A stretch of DNA of 60,649 nt from Bacteroidales bacterium (GTDB lineage: Bacteria; Bacteroidota; Bacteroidia; Bacteroidales; UBA932). Shown in pieces: positions 34,401-45,300 of this stretch. How positions within the stretch are numbered: the stretch's first letter is position 1; every line of letters begins with the position of its first letter. The stretch spans positions 1 through 60,649 of the forward strand of contig JAGAIY010000010.1 of NCBI GenBank assembly GCA_017626355.1. The letters are read 5' to 3'. Under the pieces are notes generated by a model that searched no databases, had not been told where the DNA came from, and was given only the letters and a program-made list of their open reading frames with translations. Position numbers and translations under genes: made by a program.

Positions 34401-35270
34401 TCAATTATCCCACGAATTTATTTGGCCTCCTATCGAGATCTCGATCTTATCGGGACTCTGATTGAGGGTGATATTTATCGTATGTTGATACCCCTGACGG
34501 AAGCTGATCTTACCTTCCATAAGGTAGGACACCGAGCCTACAACAACTTCTACAAGAGGGCGACGAGATATAATGCTTTGAGGAACGACGATGGCAGAAT
34601 AAACTCCCTCACCATTCTTCAAGCATTTTATAGGCTCCGTAGCAGCAAAATTATCCTTAGCTGCATCACCTGTCGAAAGATCCACCACAGCCTGCGGGAC
34701 TGTATTCATGATATAGACTTCAGCATCTGTTGGAATGTCACCTTCAAAGCCTTCACTTTTAAGAAGGTTTACAACCACCTTGCTCATCTTATGTTCGAAC
34801 TGCATTGGCACAGGCTCCGCCGAAGCAGTGACACCTGATTTTGATGCCCAGAGAAAATCACTCTGAGAATATGCGGACTGATTACTCTGGTCAGTCTGAA
34901 CAGAGAAAGAGTAATCAGCAACATCGTTGACAGACTCTGAATATGGATAATAAGCATAAATGTCATGTGTACCATTATTCCAATACACTCTACGTGATGA
35001 GGTCCACGACCCTCCGTTGAAGGCAAAAGCTTCGTTATTCACCTCATTTCCAGCAAGCTGCAAAGCCTTATCACTTGCCGTAACATATACACCGATCTTG
35101 TCATCCACGTCAAAACTGTTACCTGTGACACGGGTATCCTGACCAGGATAGAGCATATCCAATTGGATTTCTCCTGGCTCCGGGATGTATGCATCAACAT
35201 CAATTTCCTTGTCACACGCGCAAACGGCTACTGCCACTGCTGCAATTAAGAGACTCCTTTTCATTGACAT
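34401..35270 (-). CDS. Fimbrillin-like (Mfa-like) lipoprotein
   Basis: From the ATG at 35270 this is a 289-residue lipoprotein (LLIAAVAVAVCAC, Cys near 18-20). The whole protein is one Mfa-like domain: SFDVDDKIGVYVTAS, WNNGTHDIYAYYPYS, SDFLWASKSG and QFEHKMSKVVVNL occur in the same order as in the N-terminal parts of its three giant neighbours. It lacks the repeat and protease parts. An ATG at 35264 is an alternative start; the frame is open to 35303 but would overlap the upstream gene. Confidence 0.8.
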   Translation of the reverse strand: MSMKRSLLIAAVAVAVCACDKEIDVDAYIPEPGEIQLDMLYPGQDTRVTGNSFDVDDKIGVYVTASDKALQLAGNEVNNEAFAFNGGSWTSSRRVYWNNGTHDIYAYYPYSESVNDVADYSFSVQTDQSNQSAYSQSDFLWASKSGVTASAEPVPMQFEHKMSKVVVNLLKSEGFEGDIPTDAEVYIMNTVPQAVVDLSTGDAAKDNFAATEPIKCLKNGEGVYSAIVVPQSIISRRPLVEVVVGSVSYLMEGKISFRQGYQHTINITLNQSPDKIEISIGGQINSWDN

Positions 35271-35277
35271 ATTAGTA

Positions 35278-38200
35278 TTAGTTGTTTTTAAATTCATTCT
35301 CAATCCTTGTCTTCAATTCCGAACGGATGCTTCTGACGGCATCACTTATTTCTTTCGCATCATATACCACTGGAGCAGAATGCGAGTTACTCTCGCCATA
35401 TGCCGACCCGGTGAAGTATGCATCTGCAGCTCCGCTCTTTGTATTTACATCGAGAGCTCCCCATTCAAATGAGTCGTTGTCATAGAAATAATCCATGGTA
35501 AAAGTCTGCCCTGCCGAACTGAAGATGCGTTTCATTATCTCCAGACGCGAGATGACATTATAGTATGGGATGCCGTAATTCATGCAGGAATTCGCCTCCG
35601 AACGGAAGACCCCTCTCATATATCCGTAACCGCCTTCGTAAATATCCACCTGATCACTGTAACGTGGATCATAGATAAAGTCCGCCCACGGCACGTCGCT
35701 GAACTTCGAAGAGACAGCTACATTCCTGTACCATCCTTTCGAGTGGAAGTCCTCAATTTCATTCTTCTGAGAAATCGGGATCCACTTTGAATATACGATA
35801 GCCTCATCGGCCAACTTACCGAAACCGTGGCCACCGGCTTCATGCTGAATGACACCTCTGGTGTCCTGAGGATATGGACGGTTTGACGGCGGACATATGC
35901 TGATCGTTGCATCACCACTATAAATGGTATTACCATCGTATACATCGTCATTAGGGACAAGTATGATGAGTGATTCACTTAACTTGCTCTCTTCAAGCGG
36001 AGAGTTGTCAACAGCATAATCAATCACAGCTTCCACATCAGTTATAAGCATGTCAGTCGTGCAAAGCGTACCATCATAGCCATACAAAGTACCGAAGCGA
36101 TTATTTACATATGTATTCATCGTATTTACTCCACACTCCTGCGAAAGCGGGAAGGTGACATAAACATCAAAATAGTCTCGATGGCTCTTATACGGCTCTA
36201 CCGCAAAGAAATATTCGATCTGCTGACTGACAAGATTCAGATACGAACCGTCTGAAATAGCCGCGGCATCAAAGCCGTCGCCGACAAATAAGATATCGAT
36301 TCCATCTCCTGCCTCGTGCGACTGAACAGGATGACAATAGTCTTCATCATATATATAGTCGTACTGGGAAACCACGCAGCTTGTCTCGTATCCATCTTCC
36401 GTAACAAACTTGATTATGTCCGAACGATTCGCAGCACCTTTAGTCATATCACTGACAGTGAGTCTGATTTCATTCAAACCCGCGGTTCCTGAGGTCGGAG
36501 ACAAAGTCACCCAGTCCGGCTTACTTTCAACAGACCAATTACCATCAGCACTAAGTATCAGGGACTCAGAATGCATTGAGTTCAAGGCATTGACCTGAGC
36601 AGGACGGCAGATGAAATCGGAATATTCCTCAATTCGCTTGAACTCTTTCCATCCAGGAGCCTGCCTGTATGCCTCGACACAACCCGCTGGAACCTCGACT
36701 GTAAAATTTTCCTTACTTACACCATAGAAAGCATCTTCACCTATAACAGGTGGAATCTCGGCATAGCTGACAATGCTGTTGATGGAAGAACATTCAGAGA
36801 AAGCCTGACCCTCTATAAGCTCGACATTCTCGGGAATAACAATTCCGGTAATGTTGCTACATCCATAAAAACATCCATAAGGTATCCTCGCGACATTTTT
36901 CGGAAGTTCAACTGTTCCTGTAAGATGCAGACACCCGGCAAAAATACCGTCACCATATGATCCCCCGTCTCCCATGACACGCAGACTCTCCGGGAAAATG
37001 ATTCTGGATATCTTCGTTTCACGGAAAGCAGCAGCGCCTATATACTTCAGATCAGAAGGAAGTTCGAGCTCTCCACTTAAGGCCGAACGGTCGAATGCGT
37101 AATCTTCTATTTCAATGATTCCATCATGGAAATCCACTTGTGTACAACCTGACCTTTCAAATGCATGTTTAGTAACCTTGTCAACCTTAGGTGGCAACAC
37201 TATAACTCCCACTGTACCTGAAAAGCCCAGATTATCAAAACTTTCCAAGCTTGAAGGCAAAAGTATAGGACCGGAAAAGCTGCATCCCCTAAATGGAGGA
37301 TAATTTTGAGCGCCATAAAAATTAGGGCCGATTTCCTCCAATCCATCAGGCAGATAGAGTGTACCGGAAAGTCCCACATTATCTGCAAAAGCACCGCCTC
37401 TGATTACTTTCACAGATTCCGGCAGAACAAGATTTCCAACAAGACTATTGCCGGCAAATGCTTCTATTCCAATATATTCCACTCCTTCAGGAATTGTCAG
37501 AGTTCCTACTAATCCTGCAGCCATAAGGGCCCTGTCATCTATCTTCTTAATACTCTCAGGCAATACAACATGAGACAAGATGCCTGGATCGGTGCTTCCA
37601 GATCCATATATGCCATCACGTCCCAATCCGACTAAAACATCCTTTTCAGAATCTGAACCTGTAATATTGATATCCCTGATATTCAAAGCTGTCAATGATA
37701 TCATTTCATCACCAATGAAATACAAGTCATCATGATTAAGCTCACCGGTGATTTTCAATGCACTGATTGTTTCATGATCATAACCCGAATCAGACAGTTT
37801 CTGAGGTAATGTTCCAGCCTCATCAATATGCACTGTTACATATTCACGCACTATTCCTTCATGCTCATCCGTATCAACATTCCACTCTCCAATCTCGACC
37901 TCTTGAGGTATGAATTCATAATCTCCACTATTATCTTTCTTCTGAACCGTTATGGTAAAGTTATGCATCTTGCCTTTAGAATACTGCATATCCTCAGTCT
38001 TGACAAATTTATATGTCTGACCAGCTATATCAATTATAAAAAGTTCCTTGCCGGCTTCGACTGACTGAGGCAGGACCACGGCACGCCATTCTCCATTATA
38101 ATATAACGGCGTAATATTCCCGACCATAGCATCGGATGATGCATACATTCCTCCATATTTAAGATCTAAGATTCCGGACAACTTCGTGTTGGTTACAAGG

Positions 38201-38802
38201 ACAGTCTTGTTTAATGAATTCCATTCCTCAGTAGTGAATCCAGACCCCACAAGACTTACAGTAATACCTGCCATAAGATGCCTATAACGAAGTACGGGAG
38301 TAGTGTCATATTTCCATTGACTAACATGGACATATAACAGATCACTTGATTCATATCCACCCCCTCCTGTCGTACCGCCTCCGTCCGAATCCTGAAGAGT
38401 CTCCACTGTGAACTTATGTGTCCCTAGATTTTCCATCGCAGGATCATAAGGATAATAACCATAGATGTGCGGATTCTTCCTTATATCTACATATATCGGA
38501 TATGGCGCCTCCCAACTGCTTCCGTTATACTCAAAAGGGACATTGGCGGCATGTACTTCGCTATTTATCAGTTCACCTGTTGTAACATCCTCATTACAAT
38601 ACACTACAAAGATACCGACTTTGTCACCTGCCATAAACCCGGTCTCATTTGCTCGTGTTGCGTCACCTGATGCAGGATATACAGCCGATATGCTGAGCGG
38701 AATGACAGAATCCCGGTCAACAGATTCAAAAGCCTCTTCAGCACAAGAAGTGAGAAGCGCAGCTAATAAGACCGCAACATATATATTATATAACCTCTTC
38801 AT
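35278..38802 (-). CDS. Giant lipoprotein C: fimbrillin-like, LRR and M64-type peptidase
   Basis: This is an 1174-residue lipoprotein (LAALLTSCAE). An Mfa-like domain covers about 40-300 (AGDKVGIFVVYCNE, YESSDLLYV, LRYRHLMAGITVSL). BspA-type leucine-rich repeats run from about 350 to 720 (units such as IPEGVEYIGIEAFAGN and LPESVKVIRGGAFADN). A BACON-like stretch follows (WSVESKPDWVTLSPTSG). The M64-type domain has HEAGGH at 987-992 followed by GFGKLADE, so the zinc site looks intact, though one residue longer than HEXXH. It is third in the operon and probably an outer-membrane adhesin-protease. Its start is 2 nt after gene B. Confidence 0.82.
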   Translation of the reverse strand: MKRLYNIYVAVLLAALLTSCAEEAFESVDRDSVIPLSISAVYPASGDATRANETGFMAGDKVGIFVVYCNEDVTTGELINSEVHAANVPFEYNGSSWEAPYPIYVDIRKNPHIYGYYPYDPAMENLGTHKFTVETLQDSDGGGTTGGGGYESSDLLYVHVSQWKYDTTPVLRYRHLMAGITVSLVGSGFTTEEWNSLNKTVLVTNTKLSGILDLKYGGMYASSDAMVGNITPLYYNGEWRAVVLPQSVEAGKELFIIDIAGQTYKFVKTEDMQYSKGKMHNFTITVQKKDNSGDYEFIPQEVEIGEWNVDTDEHEGIVREYVTVHIDEAGTLPQKLSDSGYDHETISALKITGELNHDDLYFIGDEMISLTALNIRDINITGSDSEKDVLVGLGRDGIYGSGSTDPGILSHVVLPESIKKIDDRALMAAGLVGTLTIPEGVEYIGIEAFAGNSLVGNLVLPESVKVIRGGAFADNVGLSGTLYLPDGLEEIGPNFYGAQNYPPFRGCSFSGPILLPSSLESFDNLGFSGTVGVIVLPPKVDKVTKHAFERSGCTQVDFHDGIIEIEDYAFDRSALSGELELPSDLKYIGAAAFRETKISRIIFPESLRVMGDGGSYGDGIFAGCLHLTGTVELPKNVARIPYGCFYGCSNITGIVIPENVELIEGQAFSECSSINSIVSYAEIPPVIGEDAFYGVSKENFTVEVPAGCVEAYRQAPGWKEFKRIEEYSDFICRPAQVNALNSMHSESLILSADGNWSVESKPDWVTLSPTSGTAGLNEIRLTVSDMTKGAANRSDIIKFVTEDGYETSCVVSQYDYIYDEDYCHPVQSHEAGDGIDILFVGDGFDAAAISDGSYLNLVSQQIEYFFAVEPYKSHRDYFDVYVTFPLSQECGVNTMNTYVNNRFGTLYGYDGTLCTTDMLITDVEAVIDYAVDNSPLEESKLSESLIILVPNDDVYDGNTIYSGDATISICPPSNRPYPQDTRGVIQHEAGGHGFGKLADEAIVYSKWIPISQKNEIEDFHSKGWYRNVAVSSKFSDVPWADFIYDPRYSDQVDIYEGGYGYMRGVFRSEANSCMNYGIPYYNVISRLEIMKRIFSSAGQTFTMDYFYDNDSFEWGALDVNTKSGAADAYFTGSAYGESNSHSAPVVYDAKEISDAVRSIRSELKTRIENEFKNN

Positions 38803-38804
38803 CT

Positions 38805-41800
38805 CTATTTCGTTTTAATATAATCAAGCGGTGAACCTGCCAGAACTATTGGGGCCGGATTGTGCAGTACAACTCCGGTATTCCATTCTGACACCAATGC
38901 ACGGGTGGCAGCTTCCCCATACTCACGGCTGTCATTTTTGACAAAAACATCAAAGTTAAATTCCTCTCCTGCATAATCCATAATCCTTTCCACAATAGCC
39001 TGGCGGGAAACGGTACTGAAATACGGCACGTTATTGTTCATGCAAGAGTTGACTTCCGAACGATACACTCCGCGAGCATGGAAGAATGCACCTTCATATA
39101 TATCAACTATATCATCATAATTCTCGTGAAAGATAAGATCTCTCCACTCTATATCAGAGTACTTTCCGGAAAGCGATATATTACGGTACCAACCTCGAGC
39201 CTTGCAGTCATGTATTTCTTCTACATGTTCGCAACATGTGCATAAACATTTCTGAATATATTCCCTATGATAAATATATTCATCAGCAAGCTTTCCGAAT
39301 CCATGTCCGCAAGCCTCGTGCTGGATAAGTCCCCGGAAATCATTAGGATAGTCGTGACGACTGTGAGGGACAAAGGCTACAGCAGCACCTGTTTCATAGA
39401 GATTGGTAACTCCCTCATATACATCCGAATTCAAGATACAGATCACCAAACTTTCGTCAACATTATCTTGATTTATTGATGAATTCTCAACTTCATTCAA
39501 AATATAGTACATTACAGCATCCGGGTATGACTGAAGACGTCCTTCTGCTCCAGCACCGTATGTCGTACCGAACTTCGTTTTTCTCCAGATGTTGACATTT
39601 GAGCATACGCCGCTGTCGGGCGAAAGAGCAAAAGCCACATTGACATTGAAATACTCTTTATAATTCGCAAAAGGCTGTATACCGAAGAAGTACTCCATTC
39701 CCTCCTCAACATCTGCGATAAATGATCCGTCATATATATCCTTGGCACTGTATCCGTCACCTACAAAAGTCACATTAATGCCTTCATTGCTTCCTTTTGT
39801 AGCTTCATGAATACAGACTTGCGTGTTTTCACCATACTGTGAATCATACTGAGTGATATCATATGTGCATGTTATCGGACTTTCATTTCCAGTGCCTGTC
39901 AAGGTAAAGACTATGCTTCCGGTACGATTCCCGTTTCCACAAGGCAAATCACTGATTGTCACTTTAAGTTCTGTCTTCTTATCTCCTTCCATTACTGATG
40001 GGACAGCCCATTCAGGATGAGCTGTAACTGTCCATAGGCCATCTGCATTAAGTACAATGATCCTCTCATCACCCTTGTTCAGCAGCTCTGCCTTCATAGG
40101 ACGACATACGAAATTACTGTAGCCTGAAATCATCGTGAATTCTTTCCAACCGGAAGCTTGCTTATAAGCGTCCACGGCCTCAGGAGGGACCACTACAGTA
40201 AAATTATTCTTTTCAACACCATTAAAGGCCGAAGCATCGAGTGACGGAGGTTCAACAGACATACATCTGATATAATTCAACGAACGGCAATTTCCAAAAG
40301 CACCACTTCCAATGCTCTGAAGATTTTCCGGCAAGATTATGGCTTCGAGTTTCTCACAGTCATAGAATGCACTCTGCTCGATTTTGAGTAAAGATGCCGG
40401 TAAGGTCAGTGTATCCTGAAGGTATTTGCAGTTACTGAAAGCATTATCCGAAATTATGTCTATACCTTCCGAGAATTTGATATGTGAAATGGAAGTGCCT
40501 GAAAAGGCTCCTCTGGCGATTATTCTCAAAGTCGAAGGGAAAGCCTGATCACCCTTAAGGGTCGCAACATCTTTAAATGCCTCTTCGCCTATCTCCACCA
40601 CTCCCTCAGGAAAATACACAGAACTGATCTTCTTGGAGATTCCGTTTACAACCTTGATACCTTGAGGAACACGGACATCACCCGTAAGATTTTCGGGAAA
40701 TGCTCCTTTATTCAATATATCAAGTTTCTCAGGTATATGAATCTTACCTGTCAGGAGATGACATGGTCCGAAAGCATTCTCTCCGATATAGAGTATTCCC
40801 GCAGGAAGTACGAAATCACCGGTAAGATTACATTTCTGATTATCATGCGGATTAAATGCACCTACTCCTACATATTCCAATGTAGTTGGCAGATATAGTT
40901 CTCCGGTAAACGCATTGTTCTGCTGATTCCATGCTTCGAATACACTGGATCCTATATGTTTAAGTCCCTCAGGAAATATCAAGGAGCCACGGAGATTGCA
41001 ACCGACAAAAGCCTCATCTCCTATACCAGCCAGATTGTCCGGCCAGACAACATAGGACAGATATTTCATACCTTTGAAAGCATCCAGCGGAATATAGTCA
41101 TCAGCATATTCAGGCTGATTATATGGACCATAACCATCGGTAGTGTTTCCGGACGTATAGAAAGAACGTTGTTTCAGCGTTCTCAGTTCCTTCATATTCA
41201 CAGCCTCCAGATATGGCATATTATTGCGGATATACACAAAGTTTCGATCTTCATACCCATACCAATATTCATCGGCCGCAAATACACCCGTAAGTTTCAG
41301 ATTGATAATCCGCTTCGGATCAATACCCATTCGATTTATGACATCTTCAATGCATTCATCCTCATTCACATGCACAGTAATATATTCCCTTGCAGTTCCA
41401 TTATGAGAAACCGGATCATTCTGCCATTCCACTACCGCTTCCTGAACAAGGGAGAACTTATAATCTCCTTCTGGGAGAGACTTGCCCACCTCCAATGTGA
41501 ACTTATGCAGTTTGCCGGCAAGATAAGACATGGCTTCGGGACGCTTGAAGGCGTAGGAAACACCTCCCACAGTGATAGAAATAAGTGTTTTATCTGCTTC
41601 TACGGTCTGGGGTACAACAATGGCGCGAAAGTCATTCCCGGACGCAAGAGGGGTAATAGCCGCAGATTCAGAGCCGGAGTCAACCGTCACGACACCTGTC
41701 TGCAGACTTATCGTAGCACCAAGTCTGGTATTCTCGACCATCACCTGCTTGACCAAGCTTTCCCACTCACCTTCATCGAAGCCTATACCTTCGATAAGGG

Positions 41801-42365
41801 TTATCTGGATTCCAGCCATCTTATGCTCATGATCAAGAGTAATTATACTCGATGAAGGGTGCAGATTTTCGGCTTTAGCCCAGAGAAAATCACTGGCTTC
41901 GTATCCTGTAACATCGGTCTGAGCGACTTGTTCATCCTGACGGCTATGCACAGCAAACGGATATGCTGTAATACTGGAGAGATTATCGTCAAAAGGATAA
42001 TATCCGTAAGCATCTACAGGTGTTTCACTGTCTTTCCAATATAGTTGGTAAGAACCTTCCCAATCGCCACTCTCATCATCATAGACGAAACGGACATTAT
42101 CTGCATGATTACCAGTAAGAGCAAGATTCTGCGGCTCACCATCCTTATAATTCACCACAAAGACACCTATCTTGTCACCATCCGCAAAACCGTTGTCATT
42201 TGCTCTGGTAACATATTGCTGCGAGACTTCCGCCCTGAACTGCATTTCTTTTCCACCTTCTTCAATGAAATCAGAAGGAAAATCCTCCTCACTGAAGCAA
42301 GATGTCATCAGCATCCACGGCAGGACAAATATCAATCCGTATAGTTTCAAGCTACAATATTTCAT
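38805..42365 (-). CDS. Giant lipoprotein B: fimbrillin-like, LRR and M64-type peptidase
   Basis: This 1186-residue lipoprotein (lipobox MLMTSCFS) has the same order as protein C. An Mfa-like domain comes first (ADGDKIGVFVVNYKD, YEASDFLWAKA, LDHEHKMAGIQITL). LRR units run about 360-740 (FPEGLKHIGSSVFEAW, LPASLLKIEQSAFYDCEKL), then a BACON-like part (LWTVTAHPEWAVPSV). The M64-type domain has HEACGH at 1016-1021 and GFGKLADEY. After it a Cys cluster (C1040, C1042, C1044, C1045, C1054) is absent from protein C. Paralog of its two neighbours by tandem duplication. Substrate unknown. Confidence 0.82.
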   Translation of the reverse strand: MKYCSLKLYGLIFVLPWMLMTSCFSEEDFPSDFIEEGGKEMQFRAEVSQQYVTRANDNGFADGDKIGVFVVNYKDGEPQNLALTGNHADNVRFVYDDESGDWEGSYQLYWKDSETPVDAYGYYPFDDNLSSITAYPFAVHSRQDEQVAQTDVTGYEASDFLWAKAENLHPSSSIITLDHEHKMAGIQITLIEGIGFDEGEWESLVKQVMVENTRLGATISLQTGVVTVDSGSESAAITPLASGNDFRAIVVPQTVEADKTLISITVGGVSYAFKRPEAMSYLAGKLHKFTLEVGKSLPEGDYKFSLVQEAVVEWQNDPVSHNGTAREYITVHVNEDECIEDVINRMGIDPKRIINLKLTGVFAADEYWYGYEDRNFVYIRNNMPYLEAVNMKELRTLKQRSFYTSGNTTDGYGPYNQPEYADDYIPLDAFKGMKYLSYVVWPDNLAGIGDEAFVGCNLRGSLIFPEGLKHIGSSVFEAWNQQNNAFTGELYLPTTLEYVGVGAFNPHDNQKCNLTGDFVLPAGILYIGENAFGPCHLLTGKIHIPEKLDILNKGAFPENLTGDVRVPQGIKVVNGISKKISSVYFPEGVVEIGEEAFKDVATLKGDQAFPSTLRIIARGAFSGTSISHIKFSEGIDIISDNAFSNCKYLQDTLTLPASLLKIEQSAFYDCEKLEAIILPENLQSIGSGAFGNCRSLNYIRCMSVEPPSLDASAFNGVEKNNFTVVVPPEAVDAYKQASGWKEFTMISGYSNFVCRPMKAELLNKGDERIIVLNADGLWTVTAHPEWAVPSVMEGDKKTELKVTISDLPCGNGNRTGSIVFTLTGTGNESPITCTYDITQYDSQYGENTQVCIHEATKGSNEGINVTFVGDGYSAKDIYDGSFIADVEEGMEYFFGIQPFANYKEYFNVNVAFALSPDSGVCSNVNIWRKTKFGTTYGAGAEGRLQSYPDAVMYYILNEVENSSINQDNVDESLVICILNSDVYEGVTNLYETGAAVAFVPHSRHDYPNDFRGLIQHEACGHGFGKLADEYIYHREYIQKCLCTCCEHVEEIHDCKARGWYRNISLSGKYSDIEWRDLIFHENYDDIVDIYEGAFFHARGVYRSEVNSCMNNNVPYFSTVSRQAIVERIMDYAGEEFNFDVFVKNDSREYGEAATRALVSEWNTGVVLHNPAPIVLAGSPLDYIKTK

Positions 42366-42385
42366 GATCTTGACATTATCTGTTT

Positions 42386-45300
42386 CTATTCAGGAAGTTC
42401 TATTATATCTTTTTCAACAAAGTCTGCGAAAATAAATTCTTTCCCGGCACACTTCATTATGCGTCTTACAAGGGTTTCCCTGCTGATCGTATTGAAATAA
42501 GGCACATATGCATTACCCATGACACTCTGACTCTCAGAACGGTAAGCTCCGCGAGAGTGATTGCATGCCCCTTCATATACATCCACAATCGAAGCATATT
42601 TTTCTTCAGCAAAAAGATGATACCAAGGCAGGCTCTTCAGTTTGTTCGTACGAGACACATTTGCCCACCATCCGTTACTTTTGGCACGATCATATTCACT
42701 TGCCATATTGCAGCCCGGACATCCGCAAGCCTCAATGAATGTAAGATGGCTGATTGTTTCCGGTCCCAATTTACCGAAAGCCTTGCCTACAGCCTCATGT
42801 AGCACACAACCCTTCTGGTCATACGGATATACATCTTTGCTCTTTCCCATCCAGCTGATGGCGAGGCCGCTGTCATACAAAGTCGTACTGTTTGCCGTAA
42901 CATCAGTATTCATCAGGACAATTATAGTGGCGTTCTCTTCATTACCGTCTATTCCGATTCCGAATTGCTTGGCATATTCCAACACCTTATTATTGTCTCC
43001 ATGAAGGTCTCCGTAGTATTCCGAATCAAATCTTGTCAGTCCTGAAACACCTGACTCAGGAGAGACAGCGTATGCTGTACTTACTGTAAAATATTCTTTA
43101 TAGGACTTCATCGGCTCGATACTGAAGAAATAGTCCATCTGCTCCTTCATATCCGAAAGATATGTACCGTTTGCAATATCATCAGCATCATATCCGTCAC
43201 CGACTATGAACAATGGTACAGCTTTATACCCACTGGCTTCAGCTTGATATAAAGTAACCGTTTGATCTTCTCCCACTGAAGCACCAACCTGACGGACAAT
43301 AGTAGATGTAGTATAATCCTTGCCAGTCAGTAAGAACTCAATCTCACCTTCCCTTGTTGAAGATCCGACATTCTGAGGATGTACGGTCACAGTCACTTCC
43401 GCCTTTCCCTGACCTGAAGAAGGCACGACCGTAACCCAATCCGGCGCAGTCACTGTCCAAGGTCCTTCTGCCCTGATGATTCCGCTACGAACACCACCCT
43501 TATCTAACGTGACTATTTCTGGAATATTGAAAGCCAGTTCCTTATAGGCTGTTATATTCTTGAATTGCTTCCATTCATCGGCGTTGCGATATTTGTCAAC
43601 TGATTTTTCAGGAACCTGAAGAATGCATTTGTCAAAAGGAATACCGTTAAATGCCTCATCATCCGCCATGGGCGGTTCTGTCGCAAGACAGACAAGTGTA
43701 CCCAATGCCCTACATGAATTAAAAGCCTGTTTACCGATATAATCAACATTCCTTCCTAACTGAACCTTTGTCAAAGTAGTGCAATTCCTGAAAGATTGAT
43801 GACCGATATGTAACAAGTTATCTCCTGTAATGACGGATTCGATTTCAGTATCTGAAAAAACACCATATGAATTTCCTGCCCCCAATATTGAAAGCGTATT
43901 TGGTATTTCCAACACTCCCCTTAAAGCATTACGATTGAAAGCACCGGCTCCGATACTTTTTATCTGGCTTGGAAAAACAAAGTTCTGTATCTTCAATCCG
44001 GAATTAGAAAAGGCCTGACTCTCAATTATCACCAGACTTTGCGGCCAATCCGGGAAGTTCCTGATCTTTGTATTTCTAAATGCAGCCATTCCAATCTTCC
44101 TAAGGCCGTCATGCAATACAAGGTCAGTACCATTGGCAAAACCCATTTCCGCAAATGCAGTCTTTGAAATTTCTGTAATACCAGACGGAATAACAATATC
44201 TCCTGACAAGCCTGTACCACTACCCAGAAACGCACTTTCACCTATATATTCCAGATTAGGAGACAAGTAAAATGTACCTGTCATTCCGCGGTTTCCTCTA
44301 AAAGCTCCCTCACCGATATATCTCAACTTATCAGTCATAACCAGCTCCATCACAGGCTTTTCTTCCTCATAGCCAGGAAAAGCATGATTACCAATATATT
44401 CCAAGGTATGAGGCATTACAACATCCGCATCACATTTGTAAAAAGCGGTATGATGAATATGTGTAACACCTTCAGGGATAATAAGAGGTGAAGTCAATTT
44501 CAGTTCTTTTAAAGCGTCATTTCCGATATGCTTAAGTCCTTGCGGAAGAATGATCTGCCTAAGAGACTTCATATTCTCCAAGGCATAATTCGGCAGATAG
44601 TCATCAAGAAACCCCTGAACTTCCTTCTTGTTGTCACAATCCCAATACCAACACGACTCTATCTGACTCAACTTGACATCTTCAAGATTGATTCTTACGA
44701 GACTATTTAAAGTGCTGCGTATATAGGCAAAATCATCAGCATTGAGATTGCCGGTAAGTTTCAGATTTTCGATTCCAGCATAAGATTCTCCTATGATTTC
44801 ACTCAAAGTTCCAGCCTGAGTCACATTTACCGTAATGAATGTATTACTTGTAAAATTGTTTCCTTCTTCATTCGTCCAGTCAACGATGCCATTACAGCTC
44901 AATTTACATTCAAATGCTCCCGACTCACGTCTATTCACTTGAATTTCGAAATTGTAGAGTTTGCCACTCTCATATTTCATATCCGAATTCAGAGAATGCG
45001 TGTATGTAATGCCGTCAATCGTAAGACTCAACAGAGTATTACCGGCTGCAACTGTCTGAGGGACAACGATTGCACGGTACTCGTCACTTGACTGCGGAAG
45101 CATGAGTACACTCTTATCTACAGAACCTTCGGGAACAGGAATACCGTTTGAAAGATCAATAATCGCAGAACGGACAACATTATCAACCTGAACGGATTTC
45201 TGAAAACCGCCCCACTCTGAGTCTTCAAATCCCTCACCTTTTACAAGAACAACTTTCACACACGCCATTCTGTGAGAGTAATTCAAAACTATCGTCTCTT

